From Verrucomicrobiia bacterium (GTDB lineage: Bacteria > Verrucomicrobiota > Verrucomicrobiia > Opitutales > Opitutaceae), in the NCBI GenBank assembly GCA_011525695.1, contig WYBX01000112.1, positions 144,858 to 208,857 on the forward strand: 64,000 nucleotides of DNA. Reading direction: 5' to 3'. Both the position numbers and the translations under genes were made by a program. Every line of letters starts with the position of its first letter. Position 1 is the stretch's first letter. Below the pieces are notes generated by a model. That model searched no databases. It was not told where the DNA came from and saw only the letters and a program-made list of their open reading frames with translations. Below are positions 20,801 through 27,899 of this stretch, piece by piece.

Positions 20801-21328
20801 GATGCGCTCGAACCGGTCCGTCCCGCGCGCGTCGAATTTGTAGAGCGCCTTGCGCTCGCGCGTCAGCTCCGGAAATCCGGCCTCGGCCCATCGTTTCCAG
20901 CCGCTGCGCACGATCGGGTGTTTGAGCCGATACGGCCCGTAGAGGATGCGGTGAAACGTGTAGCCCTTGGCGCAATGCCGGTTGCCCCAGCCGACGGTGG
21001 CCTTGTTGCCGTAGAGATCGGCGTAGCTCGCCCCGTCGAACTGCTCGCCGATCCGGACGATGACGCCGTTGCGGACGTGCGCGGTGATGCGGCAATTGTG
21101 CGTGTCGTTGGGCGCGCAGACCCACGAGAACGAGCGGTCGTAGGCGTATTGGTTCCGGTAGAGTTTCTCCCAGTCGCGGTTCGGATAGGTGGCGAGCGGG
21201 TTGATCCCGGCGTCGATCGTCTGGGCCTGGAGGAACCGCAGGGGCAGCAACTGTGCGGCGGCCAGCCCGGCGCCGGTGAGGCCGCTGCGCCGGAGGAAGT
21301 CGCGGCGGGAAAGGTTGGGCGTCGTCAT
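17867..21328 (-). CDS. Tat-exported type II DMSO reductase-family molybdopterin alpha subunit
   Basis: An 1153-residue catalytic subunit. The N-terminal Tat signal reads SRRDFLRRSG followed by a hydrophobic stretch. Cys71, His77, Cys79 and Cys119 (CAPNDTHNC ... HCAKG) are likely ligands of the FS0 [4Fe-4S] cluster. The stretch from about residue 278 (GDQAPGHPWVHGLQ, then a segment with the expected Asp ligand of Mo) places it with ethylbenzene dehydrogenase, perchlorate, selenate and DMS enzymes. The C-terminal cofactor-binding domain contains NSAYPYHVVMMKHG. The real substrate cannot be read from sequence; it could be an oxyanion or a hydrocarbon. ATG 21328 is used so that the chain begins just before the Tat motif. 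Confidence 0.9.
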   Translation of the reverse strand: MTTPNLSRRDFLRRSGLTGAGLAAAQLLPLRFLQAQTIDAGINPLATYPNRDWEKLYRNQYAYDRSFSWVCAPNDTHNCRITAHVRNGVIVRIGEQFDGASYADLYGNKATVGWGNRHCAKGYTFHRILYGPYRLKHPIVRSGWKRWAEAGFPELTRERKALYKFDARGTDRFERITWEQAFDYIARGSAAIAQRYSGEAGAKLLAQQGYVPEMIQEMGGAGTRTIKMRGGMGLLGVLGKYGMYRLCNSLALLDVHVRGVKPEEAKAGRAWSNYTWHGDQAPGHPWVHGLQNSETDFNDLRFSKLVVMNGKNLVENKMADAHWFIECMERGAKIVVIAPEYGAPSTKADYWIPVRPATDAALWLGVTRVMIDNKWYDEAFVKQFTDFPLLVRTDTLKRLRAAEVFAGYRSALGADGPSKTVQGFTDEQHARLGDFTIWDATAQAPKAVHRDLVGAAFAKSGIDPALDFRGKVKLADGSEVEVATAWNLYRVHLRDYDLDTVADITSAPKNLIEQLAKDIATIKPISIHQGEGINHWFHATEANRAAYLPIMLTGNIGKPGAGCHGWAGNYKAALFQGSKLTGPGFKGWIAEDPFEQNLDPQTHGRDIHAHAYTKDEEPAYWNHGDLPLIVNTPKEGRKVFTGKTHMPTPTKAIFTTNVNLINNAKWAYGMIRNVNPNVELIVTMDTQMTASVEHSDFGLPANSWVEFEDLEVTASCSNPFLQIWKGGIKPLYDSKDDLAILAGIAAALGKVTGDKRFVDHFKFEHEGKRGVYLQRLLDSCTTTAGYKLDDIMAGKYGPPGGCLMLFRTYPRIPFYEQVHDSHPFHTDTGRMHSYSDDPTAIDCGENFIVHREGPEATPYLPNVIVSANPLVRPNDYGIPLAAEHWDERTVRNVKLPWAEIKKTANFLWKDGYQFYCLTPKSRHSVHSSWANVDWHLIWNSNFGDPYRLDKRLPNVGEHQLHMNPAAAGDLGIKDGDYVYVDANAADRPYLGATPSDPFYKVSRLMLRCTYNSAYPYHVVMMKHGSFIATEKTVKAQQTRPDGLSLTNEGYISNFRFGSQQSVTRNWHMPMHQTDTLFHKTKAFMGFIFGGEADNHAVNTVPKECLVSVTKAEDGGLGGRGPWKPGTDGMSPGAENDIMKKYLMGGFAATGGKP

Positions 21329-21374
21329 GGGGCGGAAGGGGCGCAGGTGCGGCCGCGGTGCGGAGGGTGGCGGT

Positions 21375-22949
21375 TCACGGATCGAGTTGGAGCTTGAGCC
21401 AGTTGCTGACAACCTTGCGGCCGTTGCGGTCACGGTTCTCGCCGTCCCACACCGCGAAGGCGACGGGCACGGGCTGCCCGGCCACGAATTGCACGTCGTC
21501 CGCGTCGGGGGATTTCAACTCGCGCACGAACACGACGCTCCAGTGGCTGTCGCGCCAGATGCCGCGGCCGGCGACGTTCTGGCCGGATGGCGGCTGCGAG
21601 GTGAATGTGCCGAAACCGCGCGCGTTGCCGTCCTCCACCGGCGACGCGTATTCGGATCGGGCGAGCAGATTGCCGGCGGCCTCGGCGGTGCGATGGAGTG
21701 TGTCCGTCTGAAAATAGAGGTCGGCGTGCATCGAGGCGTAAACCGTGTTCACGTCGGGCCGGGGCTCGCCACGCTCTTGCTGCCAGCCGGCCTTCCACTG
21801 CCACACGTTCACGGGATTGTCCTTGTCGCCCATGCCGATGAAGGGCGTGCGGCCAGTCGTCGAGAATTGCAGAGCCACGGCGTCCTGAAAATCCTGCGCG
21901 CGCACGGGCGCGCCGTTGGCGATGGGGTCGCGCCAAGTGCAGAGGATCGCGACGCGTGTGCCGTCGTGGACCGCGCTCACGGCCACTGCGGGAATGGAGT
22001 TGGTCTCCGGCCAGAGCGGGCTGAGCGGCACGCGCACGGGATCCAGTGTTTCCCAGAACGGACCCGCCGGGTCGGTCGGCAGCGGTTGGGAAAGCCGGCG
22101 GGCGCGCACGAGGCCGTCGACCCGGGCAAGAATGTCGTTAATTTCGACGTCCTTTCGACGCAGCGACTGGACGTAGTGCACCAGCGCCCAGCGTTGTTCG
22201 GGCGTGACGACTGAATCGTCGTAAGGCGGCATCGGCGTGCCAGCCAGTCCGGTCGCGATGCGCAGATACAGATCGCGCCCCGTGTGCCCGCCGCGAAACG
22301 CGCCCGTGTTGAAATCGCGTGGCGGCAGCGACAGGCCCCAGACGTCCTTTAACGCCGGGGCCGCCGGCCCCGTGCCCTCCCCCGTCAGGCCGTGGCACAC
22401 AAAGCAATTCAGTTTCGAGTAGATCTCCTGGCCCTGCGCGAGCGTGCGCACCGTCACCGGCGGCTCGGGCGGCACGGAGATGGACATGGGCGTCCGGCCC
22501 TTGGTGACTGCTTCCTCGAAAAAGTTGATCCGCTTGCCGGCGGCATCGACGGAGGCGCTCAGGTGCTTGACGTATTGCACGACCTCGCGCCGCTCCTGCT
22601 CGCTCAGGTAGGTGAAGCTGGGCATCGAACTGCCGGGCATCCCGCGCGTGATCACCTCGAACAAATCGTCGTCGGTGGGCAGGAAGCCCGACGGCGTGGA
22701 GCGAATCTTGAAATATCCGGAGTTAAAGTGGCGGGGCTTGGGGTAGAGCCACACGGCGGCCGGACCGTCGCCAGCCCCGTTCGCGCCGTGGCACGCGGCG
22801 CAATGTTGCTCGTAAACCGCGCGGCCGATTTGAGCCGGCGCAGTCTCGCTCGCCGCAGCAGTGCCTCCGACTGCGGTTGCCTGCGCCAGCGCCTGCGTCG
22901 ACATCGCCCACACGACAAATGCGGCGGAGATGAGCGGGACGGTTCTCAA
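21375..22949 (-). CDS. Diheme cytochrome c fused to ethylbenzene-dehydrogenase-like gamma subunit
   Basis: A 524-residue periplasmic protein. A Sec signal peptide (cut after about residue 23, ALAQ) is followed by two cytochrome c domains with CAACH (50-54) and CFVCH (182-186). Late Met residues (GSSMPSF, GTPMPPY) fit as distal heme ligands. From about residue 290 a DOMON-like heme-b domain of the EbdC/gamma type follows (VAILCTWRDP ... DAVALQFS ... HWSVVFVREL). Usually gamma and the cytochrome are separate proteins; here electrons could pass within one chain. The start codon is TTG at 22949, the only possible start after an in-frame stop. First gene of the operon. Confidence 0.85.
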   Translation of the reverse strand: MRTVPLISAAFVVWAMSTQALAQATAVGGTAAASETAPAQIGRAVYEQHCAACHGANGAGDGPAAVWLYPKPRHFNSGYFKIRSTPSGFLPTDDDLFEVITRGMPGSSMPSFTYLSEQERREVVQYVKHLSASVDAAGKRINFFEEAVTKGRTPMSISVPPEPPVTVRTLAQGQEIYSKLNCFVCHGLTGEGTGPAAPALKDVWGLSLPPRDFNTGAFRGGHTGRDLYLRIATGLAGTPMPPYDDSVVTPEQRWALVHYVQSLRRKDVEINDILARVDGLVRARRLSQPLPTDPAGPFWETLDPVRVPLSPLWPETNSIPAVAVSAVHDGTRVAILCTWRDPIANGAPVRAQDFQDAVALQFSTTGRTPFIGMGDKDNPVNVWQWKAGWQQERGEPRPDVNTVYASMHADLYFQTDTLHRTAEAAGNLLARSEYASPVEDGNARGFGTFTSQPPSGQNVAGRGIWRDSHWSVVFVRELKSPDADDVQFVAGQPVPVAFAVWDGENRDRNGRKVVSNWLKLQLDP

Positions 22950-22983
22950 GATCCAGAATCATAGGCCGCAGACGCACCGGTGA

Positions 22984-23001
22984 CCTTGACCGAAGTCAAG
23001 G
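22984..23001. promoter_or_regulatory. FixK/FNR-type palindrome upstream of molybdoenzyme operon
   Basis: CCTTGAC-CGAA-GTCAAGG is a perfect 7-bp palindrome whose core TTGAC-N4-GTCAA equals the FixK/DNR variant of the CRP/FNR box. Its centre lies about 43 bases before the TTG start of the gamma-cytochrome gene. If activation is from about -41.5, transcription would start at or near the start codon, so distance is odd for a class II site; a repressing or -61-type role is also possible. Confidence 0.6.
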
Positions 23002-23097
23002 TTTGCAGGGAAAGTGCTTGCGTTCAACGGCACCCGGAGCGTGCCGCACCCGCTCCGAATCGGCTGCGACCCCAACAGTTTTGTCGCGCTGGTCCGG

Positions 23098-23493
23098 TCA
23101 GACGCCTGGAACGTTAGCGTCGAGTGCGGGATGTAAACGGTAACACATGGCACGGGTTTTTCCGGTCGCGGCCAAGACGCCGGCCTCGCGGAGCCGGGCG
23201 AGTTTCCGCGTGATGGTCATGCGTCCAAGGCCAAGCGCGAGGCACAAATCTCGCGGCGTGGCTGCGCCGGCGCGGGTGACATAGCGCACGATGTTTTTCT
23301 CGGTCTCATCTTCGATCGAATCCGCCGGTTCTCCCGTCGACGCACGACGAGCTTCGGTCTTACGGTGGATAGAAGCAGCGAACCGCTCGTCGCGCTCGTA
23401 GTGGATGACGGCGGTGGCGAGTAATTCGCCGATGCGGCGGAGCCGCTCCGGCTCGGGCATTTCGGCGTAACGCCGGAACGAAAGGATCGCCAT
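23098..23493 (-). CDS. Winged-helix transcriptional regulator
   Basis: A 131-residue DNA-binding protein. The C-terminal half has a winged helix: IVRYVTRAGAATPRDLCLALGLGRMTITRKLARLREAGVL, where the recognition helix is around GRMTITRKL. The N-terminal half is charged and helical, perhaps for dimerisation. It lies 148 bases upstream of the molybdoenzyme operon on the same strand and may regulate it, or may belong with the nuclease gene 12 bases upstream. No ligand domain is evident. Confidence 0.65.
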   Translation of the reverse strand: MAILSFRRYAEMPEPERLRRIGELLATAVIHYERDERFAASIHRKTEARRASTGEPADSIEDETEKNIVRYVTRAGAATPRDLCLALGLGRMTITRKLARLREAGVLAATGKTRAMCYRLHPALDANVPGV

Positions 23494-23505
23494 ACGGCCC
23501 GCCTA

Positions 23506-24552
23506 TTAGCTTTGGCCGCCAGGGGCGGTGGCGCTCGCCCGGGCGAGCCGGACGGCCTCGTGCAACTTGCGCGCGAGCTCGTGTCGCGGAAGCTCCTTCG
23601 CCAGATAGGATGCGACACGGATGTCGCCCTGATCGAGGCCGAGCAGCCGGACGGTTTCGTCGTTCTTGCCGGCACAGAGAATCAAGCCGAGCGGCGACGC
23701 CTCACAGTCCGCCCGTTCGTTCTCTTTGAGCCACGCGAGATAAAGCTCCATCTGGCCTTTGTCGGCTGGAGCGAAGCTTCCCAACTTGAGGTCCACGGCG
23801 ATCAAACGCCGGAGCCGGCGATGATAGAACAACAAATCGAGATAGTGATCCACGCCGCCGACCGTCATCCGTTTCTGCCGTTCGACAAACGCAAACCCGA
23901 CGCCCAGTTCGAGCAAGAATGCCTCCATGTCGCGAAGTATGGCGGCCTCCAGGTCTTTCTCGGCGTAGGCGTGTTTGAGCTGCAGGAAACCCAACACGTA
24001 GGGATCACGGAGCACCAGATCGGGCGACAGTTGGTTCTCGTGACGCAGCGAGGCGAGTTCCTGGCGGACGAGGGCCTCCGGTTTTTTCGAGAGCGCGGTG
24101 CGCAGGTAAAGTTGCGACGCGATTTTCGTCCGCAACGTGCGGACGCTCCATCGCTCGGCCCGGCTCATTTCCGCATAAAACTCGCGGGCCAGCGGTTCCT
24201 TGAGCGCGAGGATTTCGACAAAATGACTCCAGCCGAGCAGGCTCGACAACTCGATCACGGCATCGAAGTCTGGAAACGTCTCCGCGAACGCGATCATCCG
24301 CGCAAGGTTGCGCACACCGAACCCGTCGCCGAACTCCGGCACCAATTTTGCCGACAGTGTCGGCAAAATTTCCGCGCCATAGGTCGCGCGCCTGGCGCCG
24401 AGCACTTCGCGGTGAATCCGATCGCCGACCCGCCAGTAGAGCAAGGTGAGCCCGGTGTTGACGACCTGGGCGACGCGTCCCCGCGCGGCGAGAATCAGAA
24501 CGCGAATGTCGGCGAGCAGCGTTGGCCCGGAGGTTGGAGATTTGTTACTCAT
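23506..24552 (-). CDS. YhcG-type (DUF1016) PDDEXK nuclease-domain protein
   Basis: A 348-residue protein of the DUF1016/YhcG family. The N-terminal helical domain includes VVNTGLTLLYWRVGDRIHREVL and FAETFPD, typical of the DUF1016 N-terminus. The C-terminal domain holds a PD-(D/E)xK core (DHYLDLLFYHRRLRRLIAVDLK, with acidic residues followed by D-L-K). Such proteins are common on mobile elements near restriction or defence genes; their substrate is unclear. ATG 24552 is chosen; the frame is open further but overlaps the upstream small gene. Confidence 0.82.
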   Translation of the reverse strand: MSNKSPTSGPTLLADIRVLILAARGRVAQVVNTGLTLLYWRVGDRIHREVLGARRATYGAEILPTLSAKLVPEFGDGFGVRNLARMIAFAETFPDFDAVIELSSLLGWSHFVEILALKEPLAREFYAEMSRAERWSVRTLRTKIASQLYLRTALSKKPEALVRQELASLRHENQLSPDLVLRDPYVLGFLQLKHAYAEKDLEAAILRDMEAFLLELGVGFAFVERQKRMTVGGVDHYLDLLFYHRRLRRLIAVDLKLGSFAPADKGQMELYLAWLKENERADCEASPLGLILCAGKNDETVRLLGLDQGDIRVASYLAKELPRHELARKLHEAVRLARASATAPGGQS

Positions 24553-24557
24553 GGTCT

Positions 24558-24791
24558 TCAGCCCAGCTCGACCAAACCGGTCCGGCCCAACGCCAAGTCG
24601 ATGAGGACGGTGAGGACGGCGCGCCGCCCGTCCGCGTCCAAGCGGATCAGGCACTCGGCGAAGTTCACCGGCGCGCCGGCGGAGAAGTTCTGCAGAATCT
24701 TCCACACGGCGGATTCGCCCGAAGAAGCGCCGGCATGACCGCGGGCTCTGCGGCGAAGGACGGCCAGCGCCTGCTCAGTGGACGGAGACAC
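24558..24791 (-). CDS. Small hypothetical protein upstream of YhcG-type gene
   Basis: A 77-residue frame with GTG start, ending 5 bases before the nuclease gene. The C-terminal half (ILQNFSAGAPVNFAECLIRLDADGRRAVLTVLIDLALG) reads like a folded helical protein and the spacing suggests cotranscription. I do not recognise a family; the Arg-rich N-terminus may be non-coding and the true start internal. Confidence 0.4.
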   Translation of the reverse strand: MSPSTEQALAVLRRRARGHAGASSGESAVWKILQNFSAGAPVNFAECLIRLDADGRRAVLTVLIDLALGRTGLVELG

Positions 24792-24886
24792 GAGGAAAAG
24801 AAGAAGTCCGCTGCGCTACCGCCTGCCCAATGGGCACGCGGAGCACGAGCACTTCACCTGCCCGCGATAAAAGCCGCCTCCGAGAT

Positions 24887-24937
24887 CGCGCCTGTCAACG
24901 GTGGAGGCGACGCAGGAGCACGACCTTGACAGGCGCG
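24887..24937. repeat. Perfect 12-bp inverted repeat
   Basis: CGCGCCTGTCAA (24887-24898) and TTGACAGGCGCG (24926-24937) are exact reverse complements 27 bases apart, located in the gap between two small minus-strand genes. Each arm begins with a TTGACA hexamer pointing outward, but no good -10 partner was found. An operator for a dimeric regulator or an element end are possible. Confidence 0.55.
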
Positions 24938-24976
24938 TAACATAATTACGGCGGCGGGCAGGAGAAGCGTCACGCC

Positions 24977-25411
24977 TCAGCCGGCGGCCATGCCCATGCC
25001 CGCCTTTTGGGCGGGAACCTCGGTGAGCGACCTCCGGTTCTGCCGGTTCATCTCGCGGATGACTTCGCCGACGAACGCCTTGTCGTGGTAATATGGATTC
25101 ACGCCCTGCAGATTCGAGTCGATGCGCGACCTGATCTCCGGCGGTTGTTTTTCGTAAAACGCCTGGGCACCGGGGAGCTGTTTCATGACCAGCTTCATGT
25201 CCTGCTCGAACTTCTGCTGGTCCTTGTAAACGAGCGTGCGCACGGCGCGGTCAGGGTTTTCCTGCACGAGGCGCGAGTAGTGCTCAAAATCGCTCGGGTT
25301 GGCGGCGATATGGGCGTCGATTTTCTTTTCGATTTCGGGATTGGAGCGGAACGTCCGCGGGCTTTCGGCCGGCATTTCGGCGACTTTTTCGGATTTGGAA
25401 CGGATGGCCAT
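24977..25411 (-). CDS. Hypothetical charged protein at operon end
   Basis: A 144-residue soluble, strongly charged helical protein (SNPEIEKKIDAHIAANPSDFEHYSRLVQENPDRA ... YKDQQKFEQDMKLVM). ATG 25411 is preferred over the longer frame. It follows the small gene at 25489-25722 by 77 bases. I do not recognise a family; such proteins are common as cargo or accessory proteins in conjugative elements. Confidence 0.6.
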   Translation of the reverse strand: MAIRSKSEKVAEMPAESPRTFRSNPEIEKKIDAHIAANPSDFEHYSRLVQENPDRAVRTLVYKDQQKFEQDMKLVMKQLPGAQAFYEKQPPEIRSRIDSNLQGVNPYYHDKAFVGEVIREMNRQNRRSLTEVPAQKAGMGMAAG

Positions 25412-25488
25412 GATGGCGTCGGGTTGAGTTCGGCCGCGGAAAGACGTGCGGGCCGGATGGGCACGGGCGGGCGGAATCCCGCCGGAAA

Positions 25489-25722
25489 TCATTTGAGGAC
25501 GGGATTGGGCAGATCGGGGACCTCGATCCCCCGGATGGCCCGGAGGGCGAGGTCGAACCGCGCGCAGAGTTCCTGCGGTTCGTGGGCCGCGAGGGTGAAC
25601 GCGATGAGCGCCTTGGCGTCGATCGGCTGGCGCTCGGTGCCGAACTGCTGGTTGATCTTGTCCGCAGCGTCGAAATATACCGCTGCCACGGGCTCGGGGA
25701 GAGTAACGGAGAGGGTGATCAT
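25489..25722 (-). CDS. Small putative ribbon-helix-helix-like protein
   Basis: A 77-residue protein. The first ten residues form a beta-like stretch (MITLSVTLPE) followed by helices PVAAVYFDAADKINQQF and PIDAKALIAFTLAAHEPQEL, which resembles a strand-helix-helix DNA-binding layout, though the match is loose. It has a consensus-like promoter with octamer repeats directly upstream, so autoregulation is plausible. The -10 ends seven bases before the ATG, suggesting a leaderless or near-leaderless transcript. Confidence 0.5.
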   Translation of the reverse strand: MITLSVTLPEPVAAVYFDAADKINQQFGTERQPIDAKALIAFTLAAHEPQELCARFDLALRAIRGIEVPDLPNPVLK

Positions 25723-25729
25723 AGTTTTA

Positions 25730-25757
25730 CTAATATGCGCGTATGCGAGTATGTCAA
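25730..25757 (-). promoter_or_regulatory. Sigma-70-like promoter overlapping octamer repeats
   Basis: On the minus strand TTGACA (25752-25757) is followed after 16 bases by TATTAG (25730-25735), then the ATG at 25722. Between them lie three 8-bp units in plus orientation: ATATGCGC (25733-25740), GTATGCGA (25741-25748), GTATGTCA (25749-25756). The repeats fill the spacer and both hexamers, so binding there would repress. Confidence 0.6.
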
Positions 25758-26221
25758 GCACAATGCCGCCCGCCGTAGAGGGTCGGGACGGACGGGAGCG
25801 GCCGGGCCGGGAGCCGCAGGCCGGAGCCGGCGCGAGGGCGGATGCGAGGGCGCCGACGGAGGGCGGAGGCGGACGGACGGCGCGAGCGGACGCGCCCGAC
25901 TGTCTGCGGCGCGTGCGGCAGCGAGAGGCAAACGAAACGAGCCACGGGCGAGAGATTGGGTGTCTTTCTCGCCCGTGGCTGGTTTCGGGTGCTGGCAGAT
26001 CGGCGAAACTTCGCCGCATCGAGCGCCGGGCAGTAGGCGGGCGGTCGCGGTGCGAACCGAGCAAGCTCGGCCGGCGGCGGAGCCAGCGGCGGAGACGACG
26101 GACGACGCGAGAGGGAGCCACGCGACGGCTCGCGGTCGGCGTTCTTTTCGAGGGAAAACAGGTCGCGGACCGGCGGCAGCCGAGTCCGCGATGTGTTTTC
26201 TTCCTTTTTTTTTCCCAATCC
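25758..26221. other. Long intergenic region with strong hairpin
   Basis: No convincing gene; open frames here are Arg/Pro-rich and of low complexity. It holds a 23-bp stem (25933-25955 with 25965-25987, one G-G mismatch and one G-U) around a 9-base loop. On the minus strand the stem is followed by TTTGCC, so it might terminate the large operon ending at 26222. Its length and perfection would also fit an origin-of-transfer or RNA structure. Confidence 0.5.
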
Positions 26222-26698
26222 TTACGGCAGCCATGCGATGGCAATGCGGGCGTGGGCGGATAGCGCGCCGGGCCGGGTGCTTCCGCCGGTGAATTCAGCT
26301 TCGCGGAGGAAGATCCCGGGCTGCCGTTCAAGGGTTCCGAGCGCGGTGAGAAAGGCAGCCCAGCCGGCCGGAGCGGAAGTCAGCGTCGCGGTGCGCAGGC
26401 GCGAAGAAGACGCTGTGTCTTCCCATTGCCACGCGGCCCCGAGCGTTGCGCGCACCGCTGCCAGAGCCGCCGCATCACACGTGGGCAGGGAATTCAGCTG
26501 CGCCCGCCATCGGTCACGGGTGGCATCATCGTTGCCGGCGAGCTGACGCTGTTCGGCCTGGAGCCGGGAGAATTCGGAATCGGCGCCGCGATGGAAACGC
26601 GGCCCGAACCGCCAGGCGGCAACGAGGCCCGCGAAGAGCAGGACGCTGCTCGCGAGCATCGCGCACTGAAAGCGTGTGACGCGACGTTTCATCGCCAT
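26222..26698 (-). CDS. PilO/GspM-like pilus assembly protein
   Basis: A 158-residue protein with one N-terminal transmembrane helix (residues about 10-30, FQCAMLASSVLLFAGLVAAW), a short coiled coil (FSRLQAEQRQLAG) and a small alpha/beta domain. This is the shape of PilO and GspM. Similarity is mostly structural. It overlaps the preceding PilMN-like gene by ten bases and ends the pilus part of the operon. Confidence 0.55.
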   Translation of the reverse strand: MAMKRRVTRFQCAMLASSVLLFAGLVAAWRFGPRFHRGADSEFSRLQAEQRQLAGNDDATRDRWRAQLNSLPTCDAAALAAVRATLGAAWQWEDTASSSRLRTATLTSAPAGWAAFLTALGTLERQPGIFLREAEFTGGSTRPGALSAHARIAIAWLP

Positions 26699-27891
26699 GA
26701 ACCGGTCAGCCGGAAGGCTCCGGTGCTGTCGGCCTCAAACGGCCCCGACAGTTGCCACGGTTTCGCGCCGAGGCGCGCCGTCCACCCCTGCCCTGTGGCT
26801 GGCGACGCGCGCGGACTGATCCAACCGGTGCCGGTGAAGCTCTCCGGCGTCAGCCGAAGGGAGCGCAACACGATCTCCGACGGGATTGTGGCGGACAGTT
26901 TTCGCGCGAACGCCGTGACGGGTGGCGTGGGTTGGGCGGTGGCGAGAGTGGCGCGCAAGTCGGCGATTTCCGCGGCGTTGGCCCCGAGGCGGGCGACTTC
27001 CGTGCGCAACGCCTGCGTCTGCCGTTGGAGGGCAGTCGCATCCGCCCGCATGACCGAATAGTCATACGCCAGCCGGGCTCCGAGTGCCGTCGATGCCAGC
27101 AGGAGGGCTACACTGGCGGCAACCATCACGCGTGGTGCGGTCCACCGTGCTGGCACGGCGAGAAGCTGGGCCGGATGGCGGACCGGCAGCGAGGCCAGGG
27201 AGTGGAGGGCGTCAACCAGAGCGAGAATCTGGACCCGATCGCTACATGGTAAGGAAGCAATCGACGGGAGGATGGTTTCATCGGCAATGACGAGGAGCAC
27301 GCGTGAGCCGCGGTCGGTCTCGACACGCTGTTTGATGAACGCCTCGAGCCTTTGGAGGCGTTGTGGGTCGTTCCAGATGAAGGCGCCGCGGCTTCCGTCG
27401 ATGCTGTCGCAATACAGACAAACGCGATCGTCGGCGATGGCAGCGATTGTGGTTGAACCAGACTCGGCCAGGTCCGTCGGCAGGGCGTTTAGCCAAGTGA
27501 CCATCGGCCACACGGCGGTGAGGATGAAACCTCGTTCCTGAAGGCGGGCGATTAGATCAAACAGGCCAGGCTCAGTCTCGTAGTGCAGCAGCGTCGTGAA
27601 ACCGTCGCCAGCGGGTAGGATCGGTTCGTGGCTCCAAGCGCGCCGGGGATCGCCGAGCGCGGGATGCTGTTCCGCCAAGGCCAGCGTCAGCGTGGCACGG
27701 TTGCCGTGGGGGCAGGAAACGAGGGTGGATTCGAGCGCATTGGGTTGAAAAACCAGTCGAATCGTTCGGTCGTCGCCCGACCACGCCGCCGCGAGCGCGT
27801 CCGCGGCGGCAGAGAGGTCGGCGAAGACCACGGGGGATGATCGGTGGGGCAACCACCAGCGGTTGCCCCACAACATGACGGTGTTCGGCAT
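26689..27891 (-). CDS. PilM-PilN / GspL-like fusion protein
   Basis: A 400-residue protein. Residues 1-230 form an alpha/beta domain like the cytoplasmic part of GspL or PilM (ILALVDALHSLASLPVRHP at its end). A single membrane helix (APRVMVAASVALLLASTALGARL, about 255-275) and a periplasmic coiled coil plus PilN-like domain (SEIVLRSLRLTPESFTG) follow. This arrangement, PilM fused to PilN or GspL-type, links the cytoplasmic ATPase to the inner-membrane pilus platform. No clear ATP-binding residues of PilM are visible. Eight bases follow the pilin stop. Confidence 0.65.
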   Translation of the reverse strand: MPNTVMLWGNRWWLPHRSSPVVFADLSAAADALAAAWSGDDRTIRLVFQPNALESTLVSCPHGNRATLTLALAEQHPALGDPRRAWSHEPILPAGDGFTTLLHYETEPGLFDLIARLQERGFILTAVWPMVTWLNALPTDLAESGSTTIAAIADDRVCLYCDSIDGSRGAFIWNDPQRLQRLEAFIKQRVETDRGSRVLLVIADETILPSIASLPCSDRVQILALVDALHSLASLPVRHPAQLLAVPARWTAPRVMVAASVALLLASTALGARLAYDYSVMRADATALQRQTQALRTEVARLGANAAEIADLRATLATAQPTPPVTAFARKLSATIPSEIVLRSLRLTPESFTGTGWISPRASPATGQGWTARLGAKPWQLSGPFEADSTGAFRLTGSWR

Positions 27892-27899
27892 GGTTCGGA

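Noticed and set aside
25754..26218. Several open frames of 60-170 codons in the gap
   Set aside because: Arg/Pro/Ala-rich, no start context, and they run through the long hairpin. Judged non-coding.
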